Position numbers and translations under genes: made by a program | The notes under the pieces: generated by a model | What the model was told of the DNA's origin: nothing | Seen by the model: only the letters and a program-made list of their open reading frames with translations | Database searches by the model: none | DNA from: Rhizophagus sp. LPA8_4_AMF | Lineage: Eukaryota; Glomeromycota; Glomeromycetes; Glomerales; Glomeraceae | Reading direction: 5' to 3' | NCBI GenBank assembly: GCA_021464525.1 | Contig: JADRCO010000808.1 | Location: forward strand, 1 to 26,180 | Length of the DNA: 26,180 bases | Shown here: positions 1-10,057 of the stretch, one piece after another | How positions within the stretch are numbered: position 1 is the first letter of the stretch | Layout: the number at the start of each line of letters is the position of its first letter

Positions 1-959
1 AGTATAAAATATGCTAAAATATTTTTTATTGAAAACTTAGGATAAAACCATAAAGATAAAAAGTAAATATATTATTAGTGTTAGGCTCGAAGGTCCCAAA
101 AGCTTTCATAGGAGTTTACATGAATTTTTTAATCATGTTTTATTGGTAAAAGATATTAGAATATAAAATATATAAATTTGTATGTCTAAGGTTTATTTTT
201 AAAAAATAATAAAAAGAAATAATGTATTTACAACAAATTTTATATAAATGAAATAAAAATTGTGAAAATTATATGATAAATATTTCTTTGCTCTTTTTCT
301 TTAAAATACTACAGGAGTTCTTTAAGATAAATATTTCTTTTGCGCGTAAACATCGCGAAAATTTTTCAAAGATAAATGTTACACAAAACAAAACTTTACT
401 AATGAATTTATTAAATTTTAATCGTATACCTCGGTTTAGGTCAAAAGTCTATACCCTCTAAAGGATTGTAAAGTAAACTAATACTATATAATATAAAAAA
501 GTATATTAATAAGTTTTATAGTTATAATAATGAGTAAAGAATTACTTGAGAAAAGTAATTATTTATAAAGAATTTGATTAAAAAAAGAATCGCGTGTAGT
601 TTTCAACAGATGTTTTTCGCGATTTGAAAAAGAAGCGGGTTCACCTTAGGTTAAGGATGCTCATATTTAAATAACATTTTAATTAGACTGCGGATGTAGA
701 TGTAACCTTAAAGTATCTGTCACGTGATAGAGTGACAAATTATGCAAGCCACGTGAGTTAAAAAAATTTTTTTTCATCCTGAAATTTAATTGGCTTACAA
801 AATTCTGCTATAAAGACTCGATCCTTAAAAAATATTGATCCTCCTCTTTCTCATATCTATTCACCTTTAAAAATAAAAGGTGCGTAACGCGAAAAGAGCG
901 TAAAAGCGTTTCATTTATAATTTAAAGTTTATAATGACAAACACTATATCTTGGAATAG
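1..959. other. Intergenic region upstream of RPS19
   Basis: Very AT-rich sequence with no gene that I can support. The only longer open frame (273-461) is low-complexity and matches nothing I recognise. The distal part holds two small inverted repeats: ATTACTT/AAGTAAT at 541-547 and 553-559, and AATCGCG/CGCGATT at 588-594 and 618-624. The proximal part (about 720-935) looks like the RPS19 promoter and leader, with two CACGTG boxes and a pyrimidine-rich tract at 838-852 that resembles a ribosomal-protein leader. Confidence 0.6.
721..755. promoter_or_regulatory. Pair of CACGTG boxes upstream of RPS19
   Basis: Two perfect CACGTG palindromes lie at 721-726 and 750-755, about 205-240 bp before the RPS19 start codon. 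CACGTG is the core site of bHLH factors (Cbf1-type) in fungi. Binding here is inferred from the motif alone. Confidence 0.45.
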
Positions 960-975
960 ATGGCTGGCGGTGTAA
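934..975 (+). other. Short upstream ORF overlapping the RPS19 start
   Basis: An ATG at 934-936 opens a 13-codon frame that ends at a TAA at 973-975. It therefore overlaps the RPS19 ATG at 960 in another frame. If the transcript begins upstream of 934, ribosomes must bypass this ATG by leaky scanning. If transcription starts closer to 960, the uORF is not in the mRNA. The transcript start cannot be read from the sequence. Confidence 0.35.
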
Positions 976-1565
976 CCGTAAAAGATGTCAATCCCCATGA
1001 CTTTGTTAAAGCCTACGCTGCATATTTGAAGCGTGCAGGTAAATTAGAAGTGCCAAAATGGGTTGACATTGTAAAAACTGGTCCATATAAAGAATTGGCT
1101 CCATATGATCCGGATTGGTTTTATATTAGGGCCGGTATGTATCTTTTATCAAATTGTGATATTGGTTTTAATTTTAATTGATCTGGTTCGATCTAAATTT
1201 TGGTGAATTCCATGGCGATTTTATTTAGCTGCTGTTGCACGGCACATTTATCTTCGTAATGGGGTTGGAATTGGTGCGTTAAAAAAACTTCATGGAGGCC
1301 GTAAAAGAAGAGGAACTCGTCCCTCTCACCATGCCAAATCATCAGGATCTGTTGCTCGTAAAGTCCTCCAAGCTTTAGAAAAAATTAATGTCTTAGAGAA
1401 AGATCCTAAAGGGTAGATATTATTTAATAATTTCAATTTATTTATTTGGGAATAAAAAAAAACTAAATCTTTGAAAATTTTAGTGGACGTAGGATCACTA
1501 AAAATGGGCAACAAGATCTTGATCGTATCGCTCAAGCATGTCTTTCAGTGACGGGAGAATCATAA
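960..1565 (+). CDS. RPS19: 40S ribosomal protein S19 (eS19)
   Basis: This is a component of the small ribosomal subunit, needed in the eS19 family for 18S rRNA maturation and 40S assembly. Three exons (960-1134, 1229-1412, 1484-1565) are joined by GT-AG introns and give 146 residues, the usual family length. The protein opens [20 protein letters not shown]. It continues through the conserved [11 protein letters not shown] and [10 protein letters not shown] blocks, the [20 protein letters not shown] segment, [15 protein letters not shown] and the C-terminal [17 protein letters not shown]. Exon 1 ends in phase 1 and exon 2 in phase 2, and the codons GCT and GGT are rebuilt exactly across the junctions. 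A short out-of-frame ATG at 934 overlaps the start. I chose 960 because it begins the conserved N terminus. Identification is firm. Confidence 0.97.
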
Positions 1566-2161
1566 GAAATGTTTTAATTATTCTAATTTATATGTAGATC
1601 AAGAACTTTTATTTCAATGTGAGCGAGTCAAAAAGCATAAGAATTAATGACTTACATTTTGTTGTTTCAAGCGACGAGTTAGATGACAATTATCATGAAA
1701 TAAATACAATTTTCAACCAATTGAATTTAATCTTCGCATTCTAGATTTATAACACTATTATTGCAAGAAAAATTCTAAAAATTATTAAAGCTAAAAAAAC
1801 CCATAAAGGTATCTGACGCCAATTTCTAAAATATTTGTGTCATAAAAAATCCTGGCTTTGCTCGACTGTCGGACTAGATTACAGTTTGACAAAAAATCAT
1901 GGCTCGGCTTGTTTATATTTCCTCGTCAATTTGTCGAACTGCTAATAATTATATACATCTTTATAGGTCACAATTAACGGAATTTCAACTTTGTGGTATA
2001 TTGCGAGAAAGTTCTAGGCAGAGATACTGCGCTTTTACAAGTCACGTGCAAATAAAGACACGTGTGGTTTGCGCTTCACATCTGAAGGTATAAACTACTC
2101 TCATATTGATCTCATTTTATTAACCCGGCGTTTGTAAAAAAAGTTAATATTCCATTTCGTA
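1566..2161. other. Intergenic region between RPS19 and the HECT gene
   Basis: This contains the RPS19 3' region (an AATAAA-like signal near 1698) and the HECT gene promoter. It holds an imperfect 24 bp direct repeat (1841-1864 and 1888-1911, 18 of 24 positions identical by eye) and two CACGTG boxes. The open frame at 1899-2093 has no recognisable domain and I do not call it a gene. Confidence 0.6.
2043..2064. promoter_or_regulatory. Pair of CACGTG boxes upstream of the HECT gene
   Basis: Perfect CACGTG sites at 2043-2048 and 2059-2064 lie about 100 bp before the ATG at 2162. The same doubled box occurs upstream of RPS19, so these two neighbours may share a bHLH-type regulator. That is inferred from the motif only. 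Confidence 0.45.
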
Positions 2162-5100
2162 ATGCCACCAAGAAGAGGAAGACCTCCAACTCGTAGAGAA
2201 AACTCTGCTCGTAGAAATAATGATAATAGCCAACCTTCTACTGAGTCTACTGTACAAAATGACGACCAAAATGTTCAAAGAATTAGCGGCAGACCTAGGG
2301 GTAGACCTAGGGGTGGTCGTTCACGAGGACGCTTTCGAGGAGTACGTTCACGAGACAATTCACAGGGTCCAATACATATAAGTTTACCTTCTCAAGGCGA
2401 AACTTCCGTTCAACCAGATAACTCATTAAGGGACGAAGTCAGTTCAAATGGATCAACAAATCCTCAAGAACATAGGCGTTCTAGAGGTCGTCCACGTGGA
2501 AGGATCAATCACTCAATACACAGCTCGACGCCGCAAACAGCCACACCTGAGATATCACAACCAGAAATTAACTTATCGAGAGATGAAATTAGCTCAAATG
2601 ATGGGGTTACACTTCTTCAAGAAGTAGTTCCACCTCATGGTATTCGCCGACCTAGAGCTCGTCCACGTGAGAACAGGACTTCGCAGGCAAGTGATATCTC
2701 TCAATCAGATGTAAGGGACGAAGTTAGCTCAAATGATGATGTTACACTACGTCCGAGAACATCACGGAGAATTATTTCACAGGTCCATATAAGTCAAGAA
2801 GCTATTGATCCCGATGCTAGGGAAGATGAATTGCGTGGCGATCCTTCGAATATCCGTGATGATTTACATGAAGCTGCTGTTACTACGTCTTCTGATGATT
2901 TGCGTGAAGAAGTTGTCGCTTCTATTACGAATATTGCTGATGATTCACGTGAAAATGTATCATTAGAGAATAACGATGATGAATCTGAAGATGAGGGGGA
3001 TCCTGAGGCACATATAATAGAAAATGAACAAGATCGATGGAGAAAATTTGAGATTGGCATGAAATCGAATAGGAATCATGGGACCGTTACGAGTTCAGTC
3101 CCACCTAATATTAATTCTGTGGATTCTGCACGTCAACAAAGACTTTCAGCTTTTCTTAAAGCCGCACCAAGGACTAAAACTTCCAAATGCTACGAGGAAC
3201 TTGACAAGTCATTAAAAAAAGTTGCGGAACTGTTAGATAAAAATGAAGTCAAGAGTGCTTTTAGTTGCCTCCGACAAATATCTGGATCTCATGAATATAT
3301 CGTATTTCAAAGATTTGATAAATACAAAATTTGGGATAAGCTATGTGAAAAATATGGCGCAAATGAAGAAATTATCGATGAATTTCTAATCGATGATGGA
3401 AAACCATCGCCCCTCTTTTTGCTATTAATTAATGGATTAAGGGCAAAATTAGATGATATCCTAACAACTCCACATTTGGTAGACTCCAACTGTGCGAAAA
3501 TTTATTTCCGAGACGTTTTAAATAAAAAAATTAAAATAAAATTCGTCTCGAATAGCGAGAGAGAAACTTATTTAAAGAAAGCATGGCCTTATCGGAGGTT
3601 TAAAAATATAAATGAAAGATTAACTCGCAGAATAGCGAACAATGAAAGCGGAGGAAGTTTGGATTCGAATCGGTTCGATTCTGATTCTAGTACGTCGGCT
3701 GATGACCATGATGATTTTTCGGAGGGTGATGATGTTGAAGAAACGAGTGATTTAAGCTACGTGACGGAATTTTCTGATCCTGATGAAGATGAGTCGGACC
3801 AAGATGATGATGAAGAAAATATATCGGACGAAAATCCTCTTGATTCAAACGATCAAGAAGGAATTAGTAATAATAATAATGAAGAGAATGCCACTAACCA
3901 AGATCAAGATGTTAATCAAGATGCTGTTAATCAAGACGTTGTTGATCAAAATGTCGTTAATCAAGATAACCAAGGTATTATTCCTGACGGGGATCCTCTT
4001 GATCCAAGTCATTGGGAGGAAGAAACTAATAATGATGAAAGCGTTTTAGAGCCAAATATCGCGTCTGATGATGATTTTTCCGATTCAAGTGGATCTGAAC
4101 ACTACATTTTTTGGTTTATGAAAAACGGTATCAAGAAGAAGATATCACCGGATTCAACCGTATATACGATTATTCATAGTTATTTAACAAGGAAAGAGAT
4201 CTGCACATTAAAAACTGGTGAAATATTTGAAAAAGAATATGTTATTTATTTCGAAAGGGTGGAGGACGGTACATATGAAAATGATAGCGACTTTCCAGAA
4301 AATTTTGAATTTAATGACCAAACACGCCTTATTCTAGATGTTATGAAAAATCTATATAATACATATAACAGAAACGTTATCGATAACTATGACCCTGATA
4401 TATTTCGAAGTTCTCAAATAATTCAAAAATTGAGACCGTTCGAGAAGAAATTAATAAGTCGCATTACCGGATATTATCCAAAAGTGATCGTTACGCTTTT
4501 GAACCATTACGGATTCTTATTTGATGGTTTTTGTCGTCACAAATATTTTATTAGAAACCTATTTGGACTCAGGAAAGTGCCAAGGGGCTTGACTCCAAAT
4601 CTAATTGACACGATTAGAAATAAAAAACTATTACCGAAAATTAAAAAAAAAGAGAATGTTCAAAAGGAAAATTTAGCTAATTGGACACGAGAAAAATTCC
4701 ATAGATATTCTGATGCAAAAACAACTTTTGGAATTACTTTCGCAGGAGAAATGGGAATAGGTGCGGGGGTTACTCGCGACTTTTTCACACAAATGTCCCA
4801 TTATTTTCAAATTGTCGGATCAAATATGTGGACTGATTTGGAAACCTCACCCAACCTTGATGATTATGTAACTAATGAATACGGCCTATATCCTACATTG
4901 TTTGATGAAAAATATGCTATTTCTGATGAAGGAACTCGCGTGCTCAAGGATTTCTATATTCTTGGAATGCTAACTGCCAAATCGTTAGCTGACAAACAAA
5001 TAATGGAAGTTCAACTAAACAAAATGTTCCTAAAGAGACTTATTTTTGGAGAACACCCATCCGTAGAGCTTTCTAACTACGATTTTACAAAAGTTGATGA

Positions 5101-5815
5101 TCAAAATCGCAAGGACATGAAAATTAAAAAATTGCTTGGTTTAATCAATCAAATTAATCCGACAATCACAAAAATAGCGAATCATCTTCGAGATATTCAG
5201 AATAATTTTTCTGATTGTTTGGAAAGTTTTTATATTCCGGCTGGTCGTAGTTGGCACCAAAATAATCTGGTGTCTATAGATCTTCCAGAAACAGAGACAC
5301 AAAATATTTTTTATTTGTATTTAAATAAAATTAAAGAAGTTGTATTTGAAACCGGAATTCATGAACAGATAAGTAAATTTAGAGAAGGTTTCAATCATGT
5401 CTTTCCCCTTGATCATTTAAAAAATTTCTATACTGTAGAGGAAATACATAAGGTGGTCTTTCATAATAAAAAAGAGGATTGGTCAGCCGATGTTATTCGT
5501 CGTGCTTTTTTCGTTAATAATGAAAGTTTTAGAATCGAAGTTGATAAAATTTCCCAAATTTTATCAAAATTTAATATTGACGAACAACGGAAGATGCTCC
5601 GCTTTTTTACTGGATCGACAAGACTTCCTATCGGTGGATGGACCAAATTAAAACCTGAACTGGCTGTAATTGAGGACCTCGGAGCCTACCCGATTGGTAG
5701 GACATGCTTTAACAAGCTATCTATTCCTCGAAATAATAGTCTTCAGGAGCTAGAGGAAAAGTTGAAATTAGTGATCAGCAATAGTGAAATAGCAGAACGA
5801 ATCGACAGAGAATAA
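2162..5815 (+). CDS. HECT-type E3 ubiquitin ligase, UFD4/TRIP12-like, with AT-hook-like N terminus
   Basis: This is a single-exon gene of 1217 residues. HECT ligases take ubiquitin from an E2 onto a catalytic cysteine and pass it to substrates. The C terminus (about 835-1217) is a complete HECT domain: N-lobe FAGEMGIGAGVTRDFF, C-lobe FFTGSTRLPIGG, and the catalytic motif GRTCFNKLSIP with Cys1182 (codon 5705-5707) 35 residues from the end. A preceding block, about 640-710 (FWFMKNGIKKKISPDSTVYT), resembles the segment before the HECT domain in UFD4/TRIP12 proteins, which act in the ubiquitin-fusion degradation pathway. The first 200 residues are disordered and carry repeated RGRPRG-like patches resembling AT-hooks, so nuclear or DNA-associated action is plausible. 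Residues about 500-640 are strongly acidic. I see no armadillo repeats, and the usual Phe four residues from the end is Ile. The lack of introns is unusual here. Class is firm; orthology to UFD4 is uncertain. Confidence 0.88.
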   Translation: MPPRRGRPPTRRENSARRNNDNSQPSTESTVQNDDQNVQRISGRPRGRPRGGRSRGRFRGVRSRDNSQGPIHISLPSQGETSVQPDNSLRDEVSSNGSTNPQEHRRSRGRPRGRINHSIHSSTPQTATPEISQPEINLSRDEISSNDGVTLLQEVVPPHGIRRPRARPRENRTSQASDISQSDVRDEVSSNDDVTLRPRTSRRIISQVHISQEAIDPDAREDELRGDPSNIRDDLHEAAVTTSSDDLREEVVASITNIADDSRENVSLENNDDESEDEGDPEAHIIENEQDRWRKFEIGMKSNRNHGTVTSSVPPNINSVDSARQQRLSAFLKAAPRTKTSKCYEELDKSLKKVAELLDKNEVKSAFSCLRQISGSHEYIVFQRFDKYKIWDKLCEKYGANEEIIDEFLIDDGKPSPLFLLLINGLRAKLDDILTTPHLVDSNCAKIYFRDVLNKKIKIKFVSNSERETYLKKAWPYRRFKNINERLTRRIANNESGGSLDSNRFDSDSSTSADDHDDFSEGDDVEETSDLSYVTEFSDPDEDESDQDDDEENISDENPLDSNDQEGISNNNNEENATNQDQDVNQDAVNQDVVDQNVVNQDNQGIIPDGDPLDPSHWEEETNNDESVLEPNIASDDDFSDSSGSEHYIFWFMKNGIKKKISPDSTVYTIIHSYLTRKEICTLKTGEIFEKEYVIYFERVEDGTYENDSDFPENFEFNDQTRLILDVMKNLYNTYNRNVIDNYDPDIFRSSQIIQKLRPFEKKLISRITGYYPKVIVTLLNHYGFLFDGFCRHKYFIRNLFGLRKVPRGLTPNLIDTIRNKKLLPKIKKKENVQKENLANWTREKFHRYSDAKTTFGITFAGEMGIGAGVTRDFFTQMSHYFQIVGSNMWTDLETSPNLDDYVTNEYGLYPTLFDEKYAISDEGTRVLKDFYILGMLTAKSLADKQIMEVQLNKMFLKRLIFGEHPSVELSNYDFTKVDDQNRKDMKIKKLLGLINQINPTITKIANHLRDIQNNFSDCLESFYIPAGRSWHQNNLVSIDLPETETQNIFYLYLNKIKEVVFETGIHEQISKFREGFNHVFPLDHLKNFYTVEEIHKVVFHNKKEDWSADVIRRAFFVNNESFRIEVDKISQILSKFNIDEQRKMLRFFTGSTRLPIGGWTKLKPELAVIEDLGAYPIGRTCFNKLSIPRNNSLQELEEKLKLVISNSEIAERIDRE
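2429..2740 (+). repeat. Degenerate internal repeat in the HECT N terminus
   Basis: The phrase RDE(V/I)SSN recurs at residues 90, 140 and 185 (codons from 2429, 2579 and 2714). The first two copies are followed by a basic RGRPRGR- or RRPRARPRE-like patch and the third by RPRTSRR. The nucleotide sequences of the copies are also similar, which suggests tandem duplication of a unit of about 135-150 bp followed by drift. Confidence 0.55.
3902..3970 (+). repeat. NQD-rich coding minisatellite
   Basis: A run of imperfect 15 bp units encodes repeats of the form VNQDA/VNQDV/VDQNV in the acidic linker of the HECT protein. The units differ at synonymous and conservative positions, so the array is degenerate rather than freshly expanded. 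Confidence 0.6.
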
Positions 5816-6027
5816 GTTTGCATTTACATTTATCAGGAAAAAATATTTTAAGTAATATATTTGCATTCATCAAATAAAGTTTCAAATTATTATATCTGAA
5901 AATAAAAATTGTAATAATTCAATAATAAATCAAATTATATTTTATTTTGTTTGTAATTTGTTTAATTTGTTTTAAAACTGATTATACAAATAAATTAAGA
6001 AGTACAAAATTAACAAAATCTATTATT

Positions 6028-9000
6028 CTATTTTGAACTCAATTGTGCAATATAAGCATCTAACTCTTGTGCAATTATTTGGTCCGTACATTTACTTTTA
6101 ATTTCACTGAAATAAATAAATGAATGAACGTCATGTAAAAGAATTAGAGATTTTACTCGAAAAAAAAATTACAAACCTCAATAACTGAATGTCTTTTAAT
6201 GCAAGTGCTTCCTGTCCTGCTGCTTTGAAATCACCTATTTTAATAAATAAACCTGGTCTTACAGTAGGGTCGCATTTTGTAATGTATTTTATAGCTTCTT
6301 TATGTTGTATAGCTTTAATACATTCTTCCACAAATGGCTAAAAAAAGGATAAAAATTGATAATTTAAATAAAAATTATATTTAAATAATTTCAATAGTGA
6401 TCCTACCTCATATCCGATTGGAGATTTTTTCGATTTTGAAAGACGTTCTAATTCAGGCCAATCTCTCATTTCCACCAAAGCTTTTAATTTAATCCACCAA
6501 AACCTATGTTATCATTCAAAAGTTAAACATGTCACTTTTTTAATAGATAGTTTTTAATAAATTACCTTTTATCAGGAATTTTGAAATCTGACTTGAGTTT
6601 ATTTGCTTTACTGGAATTATTAGAAGTGATACACTTGTGTACTGTTTCATTCAAAGGTAATCCTACCAATTGTTGGTTCATATCCTTTTCAAATTGAGCT
6701 TGAACGTGCAGTAATCTGATGTTTTCGTCAACTGCCTATAAAAATGAATGAATATTTAAACTGATCAAGACAAAAATTCAATATTTATAATTATATTAAT
6801 TATACCTTTGCCTCAAAAGCATGCTCTTTATCGTCTTGGTAACATTTTAATGCTATCTTCAACTTGTTAATTCTTTCATTCAAATCCTTTTACAAAAATA
6901 AAATATTACCAAATTATAAATATCACTTGGAACGATACTCTTAAGAATTATACATACCTTTTGCCTATAACTTTCTAAAATTGTGATATTCGCACTTTCA
7001 ACACATCTATCATCTTGATAGTAAAAATCCGCCAAAAGTTTCAGGTCTTGTTGTTTACAATATACCTCAAATAAATTACAAGCCATAGGCTTGTTGTTAA
7101 TTATTCGGAAAAATTCAGGAAGTGGAAGTTTCCTTTTAAGATGAAGCATTACCAAATATACTGTATAAGAGTTAATAAATAAATTGCGTAAACAAGAATA
7201 AAGTTTATTCATTTATTTTTTTTTAATATACAATAATTACCTAAATCTGTATCCCCACTTTCAATTGCCTTAATTAAAGCCAATTCATCTTCCTGCATAC
7301 TCATAAGCAAAGGTACCTGATCAGCTGCACGCGGTTCATAATCAAGCAACTACAAGCAAATCATATTTAATTAGAAATATGTATATAGGGATAGGGATAA
7401 AACATATAAGATCAAATACTAACTCTTGTTGCTAATTTTGGCTGACCAACTTTATAAGCAGTATTAGCAATTTCTGCATAAGACAGACCTGGCTTGTTGA
7501 TCAACTTTTCCACAATCATATGACAAATAGTTTCTTCATCATCAGTCGATTTTTTGATCTACAACAATAAAATTACAGTATAACAGATTGAAACAAACAA
7601 AAAATTTCTTAATTTAAATTTACTTAAAGAAATAGTAAATTAAATAAATTATTCACCTTTGCACAGGCCCAATGAATTAATACTCTGTCTGTTCTCATCT
7701 TCAAAAATTCACATATCCGTAATGCTAATAAATGATGATGACGATTTATCAATCGATCAATTAATACATCGGGCGTGAGGCGTGTATATCTGAAATGAAT
7801 GAATGTAAAGTTATTTAGTTAAATACTTTTTTTAAAAAAAAAAATTGATCACATACTGTGTGTAAGTTATCGGTATTCCAATTTCATAATATCGTACAGC
7901 ATTTAATACTCTTAAAGTTTGGCACATATCCACAAAATTATCGGCGTTGTACGATTCTAAAAACGCTTTACCAAATGCTGCAGCTTTAAGTAAATTACGT
8001 TGCCAATATTGACTAAATTCATGTCCAGCTGCTTCCGTACAAGCATCAACTGCCTCTGCAAGTTCTGCTCGAATACTCCGTATATTTTCATCTGCTTTTG
8101 GACTTCGCTTCTGAAAATGACCAAAGTAATATAAACACACACTTGAATTCGATACCGAATTATATATAACATAACTTACTTCAAAATGATCTAATGCATC
8201 GAATAACATGGCTGCTGGTGCAGTCGAACCGATTTTGAAAATTTCCTCAGTAACATCTATATATAAAGTAATTATAAGTAATTACTAATCACAATAAATT
8301 GCAATTCCATTCTCATCAAAGGATGATGCGTTAGAGAATAAAAAAAATAATAAAATTAACTTACTTGGAACTTTTTGCAAGAATTCACATTTGTCACTAC
8401 TTATGACACGCACACCATCTATTTCAGGAATAAGATAAATAGCATCATCATATGAATATTTTATCCAATCGCCAAATGGACCAACCATTAACACAATCTT
8501 ATCCCAGTATAATACGACAGAGTCAGTACCGCACCTAAAAAAATTTATTAATAAAATTTTTATCTATTTACAATATGACGATAACGTTTGACAAAAATAT
8601 ATATACCAAATTAATTGTTGCGGAGGAACTTCGGATTTAGTGGCGAATTCAGAAAGATTCTTTTGAAAATCAGTGGAAACTACCCAAAGTTTACCATCAG
8701 AGGTAAAAAGTGCTAAAAATTTGCCATTTGGTGACACGGCCATTTTAGTAAAAGGACCTTGTTGAAGCAGCTGCATCATGAAGTAAATTATTTAATGATT
8801 AATAAGATTATATATTTTGAGAGATATATATTTCTTTAAAAAAAAAAAAAATTTACTTGGTCTTGAGATTCTTTAGTATCAACAGTTAGAATTGTAGAGC
8901 CGGTTGCTAATAATACCTCTACATGACGGCTAAGTGTATACTGTGGTGGAATCACCGTCCAACTATGTGGTGGTTCATTTAAACCTTATAAATTTAATTA

Positions 9001-9870
9001 TATAAATAAATAGAATTTTTATCAAGTTAAAAAAAAAATTTATGAAATTCCAAACCACCTGGATCTGCCATAAGATGAGGTCTAGGCTCTTCAAAGTTGG
9101 TAAGAACTATTAATTTAAAATTTCCTGTTAAAGCCACCAACCCAGTTCCCCATATCTGACAATCAATAACTGAATATTCTTTTGCTTCCTATTAAAAATA
9201 TTCAATAAAAATATATCATTCTAATGTCGTATATATTGTAATAGTGAATTCATTATTACTTACTTTAACAAGAGAAAGCTGAGTATATTCTCCATTAATA
9301 TCGTATAGCCTAATTGTACCATCTTCTAAGACTACAACCAATTTTTCAGATTCAGACCAACCCATTGCTACAATTCGACCTTTATCCCACTAAAAAAGGA
9401 TACATCATTTATTAAATTTAAATAGTTAATAGATAGAAAATTAAATGAGAAGATTACTTGTAATTGTTCCATCAATTTTCCTGCAGAAGTATAAAGATAG
9501 ATAGTAGGCTTTACTGGCTGTTGTTTTTGTAACAAAATTACTTTTTTATCGTCACGAATCATTGCTTAATACAATATTAAAAAGGTAAACTTTAGTCAAA
9601 AGATTTATAGAAGTTTTACAATAAAAAAAATATAATAATAAAAATAAATTATATCTACCGATTGGTCCACCATATGGAGCTCCCGCAATCATAAATTTTG
9701 AAAGGTCCAATTGCTTCCAAAGCATCGCATAGATTTCTTGTTTCCTACAAAATAATTAATAAAATGAATTAACCAGCCTACTTGATAAACACTGAAAGTT
9801 ATAACAATAATTCTTACCGATAGAAACGATCTTGTAATTGATTCCAATCAGTTGTTGGGTGAGGTGCCAT
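6028..9870 (-). CDS. VPS16: Vacuolar protein sorting protein 16 (HOPS/CORVET core subunit)
   Basis: VPS16 is a core subunit of the HOPS and CORVET tethering complexes, which drive endosome and vacuole fusion. It binds the SM protein VPS33. Nineteen exons give 820 residues, close to the animal protein (about 840): 9870-9818, 9744-9659, 9564-9458, 9389-9264, 9188-9059, 8984-8857, 8770-8607, 8534-8365, 8256-8180, 8110-7857, 7789-7657, 7558-7424, 7349-7241, 7160-6958, 6886-6806, 6735-6566, 6503-6407, 6337-6177, 6106-6028. The N-terminal half is the beta-propeller ([11 protein letters not shown] at the start, [11 protein letters not shown], then [12 protein letters not shown]). The C-terminal half is the helical VPS16 domain ([56 protein letters not shown]). 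All phases close with no stop. One intron (9058-8985) uses the unusual donor GTGGTT. It faces RAD51C across 187 bp and converges on the HECT gene. Confidence 0.96.
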
Positions 9871-10057
9871 TTTAAGGAATGATGCTATCAATTAAAAAAG
9901 TAACAGATTTTTATACTAAATGTCATAAATGATTACGGGGAAAAATCTTGATAAAATTAAATTGTCACGCTACGTCACACATCATCTAACATCACAAGAC
10001 TATAAAGGAAAATCTTATTAAGAATTTTACGCGTTATATTCCGCAGTATCTTTAAGT
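9871..10057. promoter_or_regulatory. Divergent promoter of VPS16 and RAD51C
   Basis: Only 187 bp separate the two start codons, so the promoters must overlap. The interval holds TACGTCA at 9971-9977, an ATF/CREB-like half (TGACGTA on the other strand). I see no clear TATA box. Regulation by a bZIP factor is inferred from the motif only. Confidence 0.5.

Noticed and set aside
273-461. 62-residue open frame on the plus strand
   Set aside because: It is low-complexity Lys/Asn/Phe-rich sequence in AT-rich DNA, with no recognisable domain or splice partner.
541-624. Small inverted repeats as an RNA gene or terminator
   Set aside because: The stems are only 7 bp, with no conserved RNA features (no tRNA arms, no box C/D or H/ACA signals). 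Such stems are common in AT-rich DNA.
1899-2093. 64-residue open frame upstream of the HECT gene
   Set aside because: It has no recognisable domain, lies in the promoter region and contains the CACGTG boxes. It is probably a chance frame.
6680-6687. ATATCCTT on the plus strand
   Set aside because: It lies antisense within a VPS16 coding exon, with no branch site or plus-strand gene.
9394-9402. GTATCCTT-like word in VPS16 intron 3 (minus strand)
   Set aside because: It lies next to the acceptor of an intron whose GT-AG ends are fixed by frame and homology, so it cannot act as a donor.
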